From NCBI GenBank assembly GCA_018646565.1, contig JABGUO010000302.1:1-5185 (forward strand): 5,185 bases of DNA, read 5' to 3'. Both the position numbers and the translations under genes were made by a program. Below are positions 4,773-5,185 of the stretch, piece by piece (positions within the stretch are counted from its first letter, which is position 1; the number at the start of each line of letters is the position of its first letter). The notes beneath the pieces are model-generated. The model ran no database searches and was not told the DNA's origin. It saw only the letters and a list, made by a program, of their open reading frames with translations. The stretch is from Opitutia bacterium (GTDB taxonomy: Bacteria; Verrucomicrobiota; Verrucomicrobiia; Opitutales; Seribacteraceae).

Positions 4773-5185
4773 ATGACTGATCGGTTTCTTCAATCCTTCA
4801 TGCTTCAAAACTGGGAGGATCTACTTCTTTTGCATTGGCAGGTTGATAAAAGCGACCTTGCGCAATCGATCCCCGATGATTTGGAAATTGATACCTTTGA
4901 GGGCCAAGCGTGGTTAAGTGTGGTTGGCTTTCGGTTGAGCGGGTTGCGGATAAACCCGATTAGCTGGATGCCCTGGCCTTCTTTTTGGGAGATTAACCTT
5001 CGGACCTATGTAAAAGATAAGCAGGGTAAAAAGGGCGTATGGTTTTATTCGCTGGATTCCTCGGATATATTTGCCGTTCCGGGTGCTCGGCTAATGTATG
5101 GATTACCTTACAATCTCTCCCTGACCGAAGGCAGCGTTAGCTCAAATCAGATTACTTTTCGCTCCCGTCGAAAGTTACCCCACAC
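4773..5185 (+). CDS. DUF2071 (YqjF-like) family protein, 5' part only
   Basis: The frame runs from the ATG to the window edge, giving 137 residues of a family that is usually about 220-250 residues long. It has the DUF2071 pattern: WEDLLLLHWQVDKSDLAQSIPDDLEIDTFEGQAWL-like start (residues 14-48, with the conserved HW and the P..LE.DTF.G.AW element), SVVGFRLSGLR (49-59), FWEINLRTYV (71-80), GVWFYSLDS (88-96) and a following AVPGARLMYGLPY (101-113). B. subtilis YqjF is the named relative; no biochemical function is established for the family that I know of. No signal peptide or membrane segment is seen. It follows the SRPBCC gene after 15 bp on the same strand with its own GAGG, so the two are probably one transcript. 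CGG arginine codons seem somewhat commoner here than in the neighbours, by eye only. Confidence 0.9.
   Translation, partial: MTDRFLQSFMLQNWEDLLLLHWQVDKSDLAQSIPDDLEIDTFEGQAWLSVVGFRLSGLRINPISWMPWPSFWEINLRTYVKDKQGKKGVWFYSLDSSDIFAVPGARLMYGLPYNLSLTEGSVSSNQITFRSRRKLPH

Noticed and set aside
1..5185. Search for CRISPR repeats, tRNA, riboswitches, insertion-sequence ends and toxin-antitoxin pairs
   Set aside because: No regularly spaced repeats, cloverleaf-like sequence, transposase motif, terminal inverted repeats or small paired genes were seen; all gaps between genes are under 220 bp.

Overview
The window is ordinary chromosomal DNA, AT-leaning and densely coded, from a Gram-negative bacterium. 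The Gram-negative call rests on a secreted beta-barrel protein of the DUF6268 type with a signal peptide and a C-terminal Phe. Only one of the seven gene starts has a Shine-Dalgarno-like sequence, which recalls Bacteroidota and some Verrucomicrobiota. The small protein at 931-1377 resembles a family I associate with Bacteroidota, while DUF6268 and stand-alone HDOD proteins fit Verrucomicrobiota/Planctomycetota equally well. I cannot place the organism below 'PVC or Bacteroidota-like', and no rRNA or marker gene is present to decide it.

Layout, left to right: a pirin-family cupin on the minus strand (1-711, stop codon just outside the window); a 219-bp divergent intergenic region; a small Cys/His-containing protein of unknown function (931-1377, plus); a convergent stand-alone HDOD signalling protein (1400-2299, minus); a 94-bp divergent promoter region; a renalase-like FAD oxidoreductase (2394-3356, plus); a convergent outer-membrane beta-barrel protein (3360-4226, minus, only 3 bp from its neighbour); a compact 78-bp divergent promoter region; and a two-gene plus-strand operon of an SRPBCC (START/Bet v1-like) protein (4305-4757) and a DUF2071/YqjF protein (4773 to the window end, truncated by the edge).

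The genes alternate in strand, so most are probably separate transcription units; only the SRPBCC-DUF2071 pair looks like an operon. There is no sign of a mobile element, CRISPR array, tRNA, rRNA or recent transfer, and I do not see an undescribed multi-gene system. The most distinctive signal is regulatory. The region 4227-4304 holds two back-to-back sigma70-type promoters whose -10 boxes lie 6-7 bp from the start codons on both sides, which predicts leaderless mRNAs for both the barrel gene and the SRPBCC operon. The same geometry argues for the ATG at 4305 rather than the upstream TTG at 4269 as the SRPBCC start. The mix of renalase-like oxidoreductase, SRPBCC and DUF2071 proteins recalls photolyase/oxidative-stress neighbourhoods, but that is inference only.
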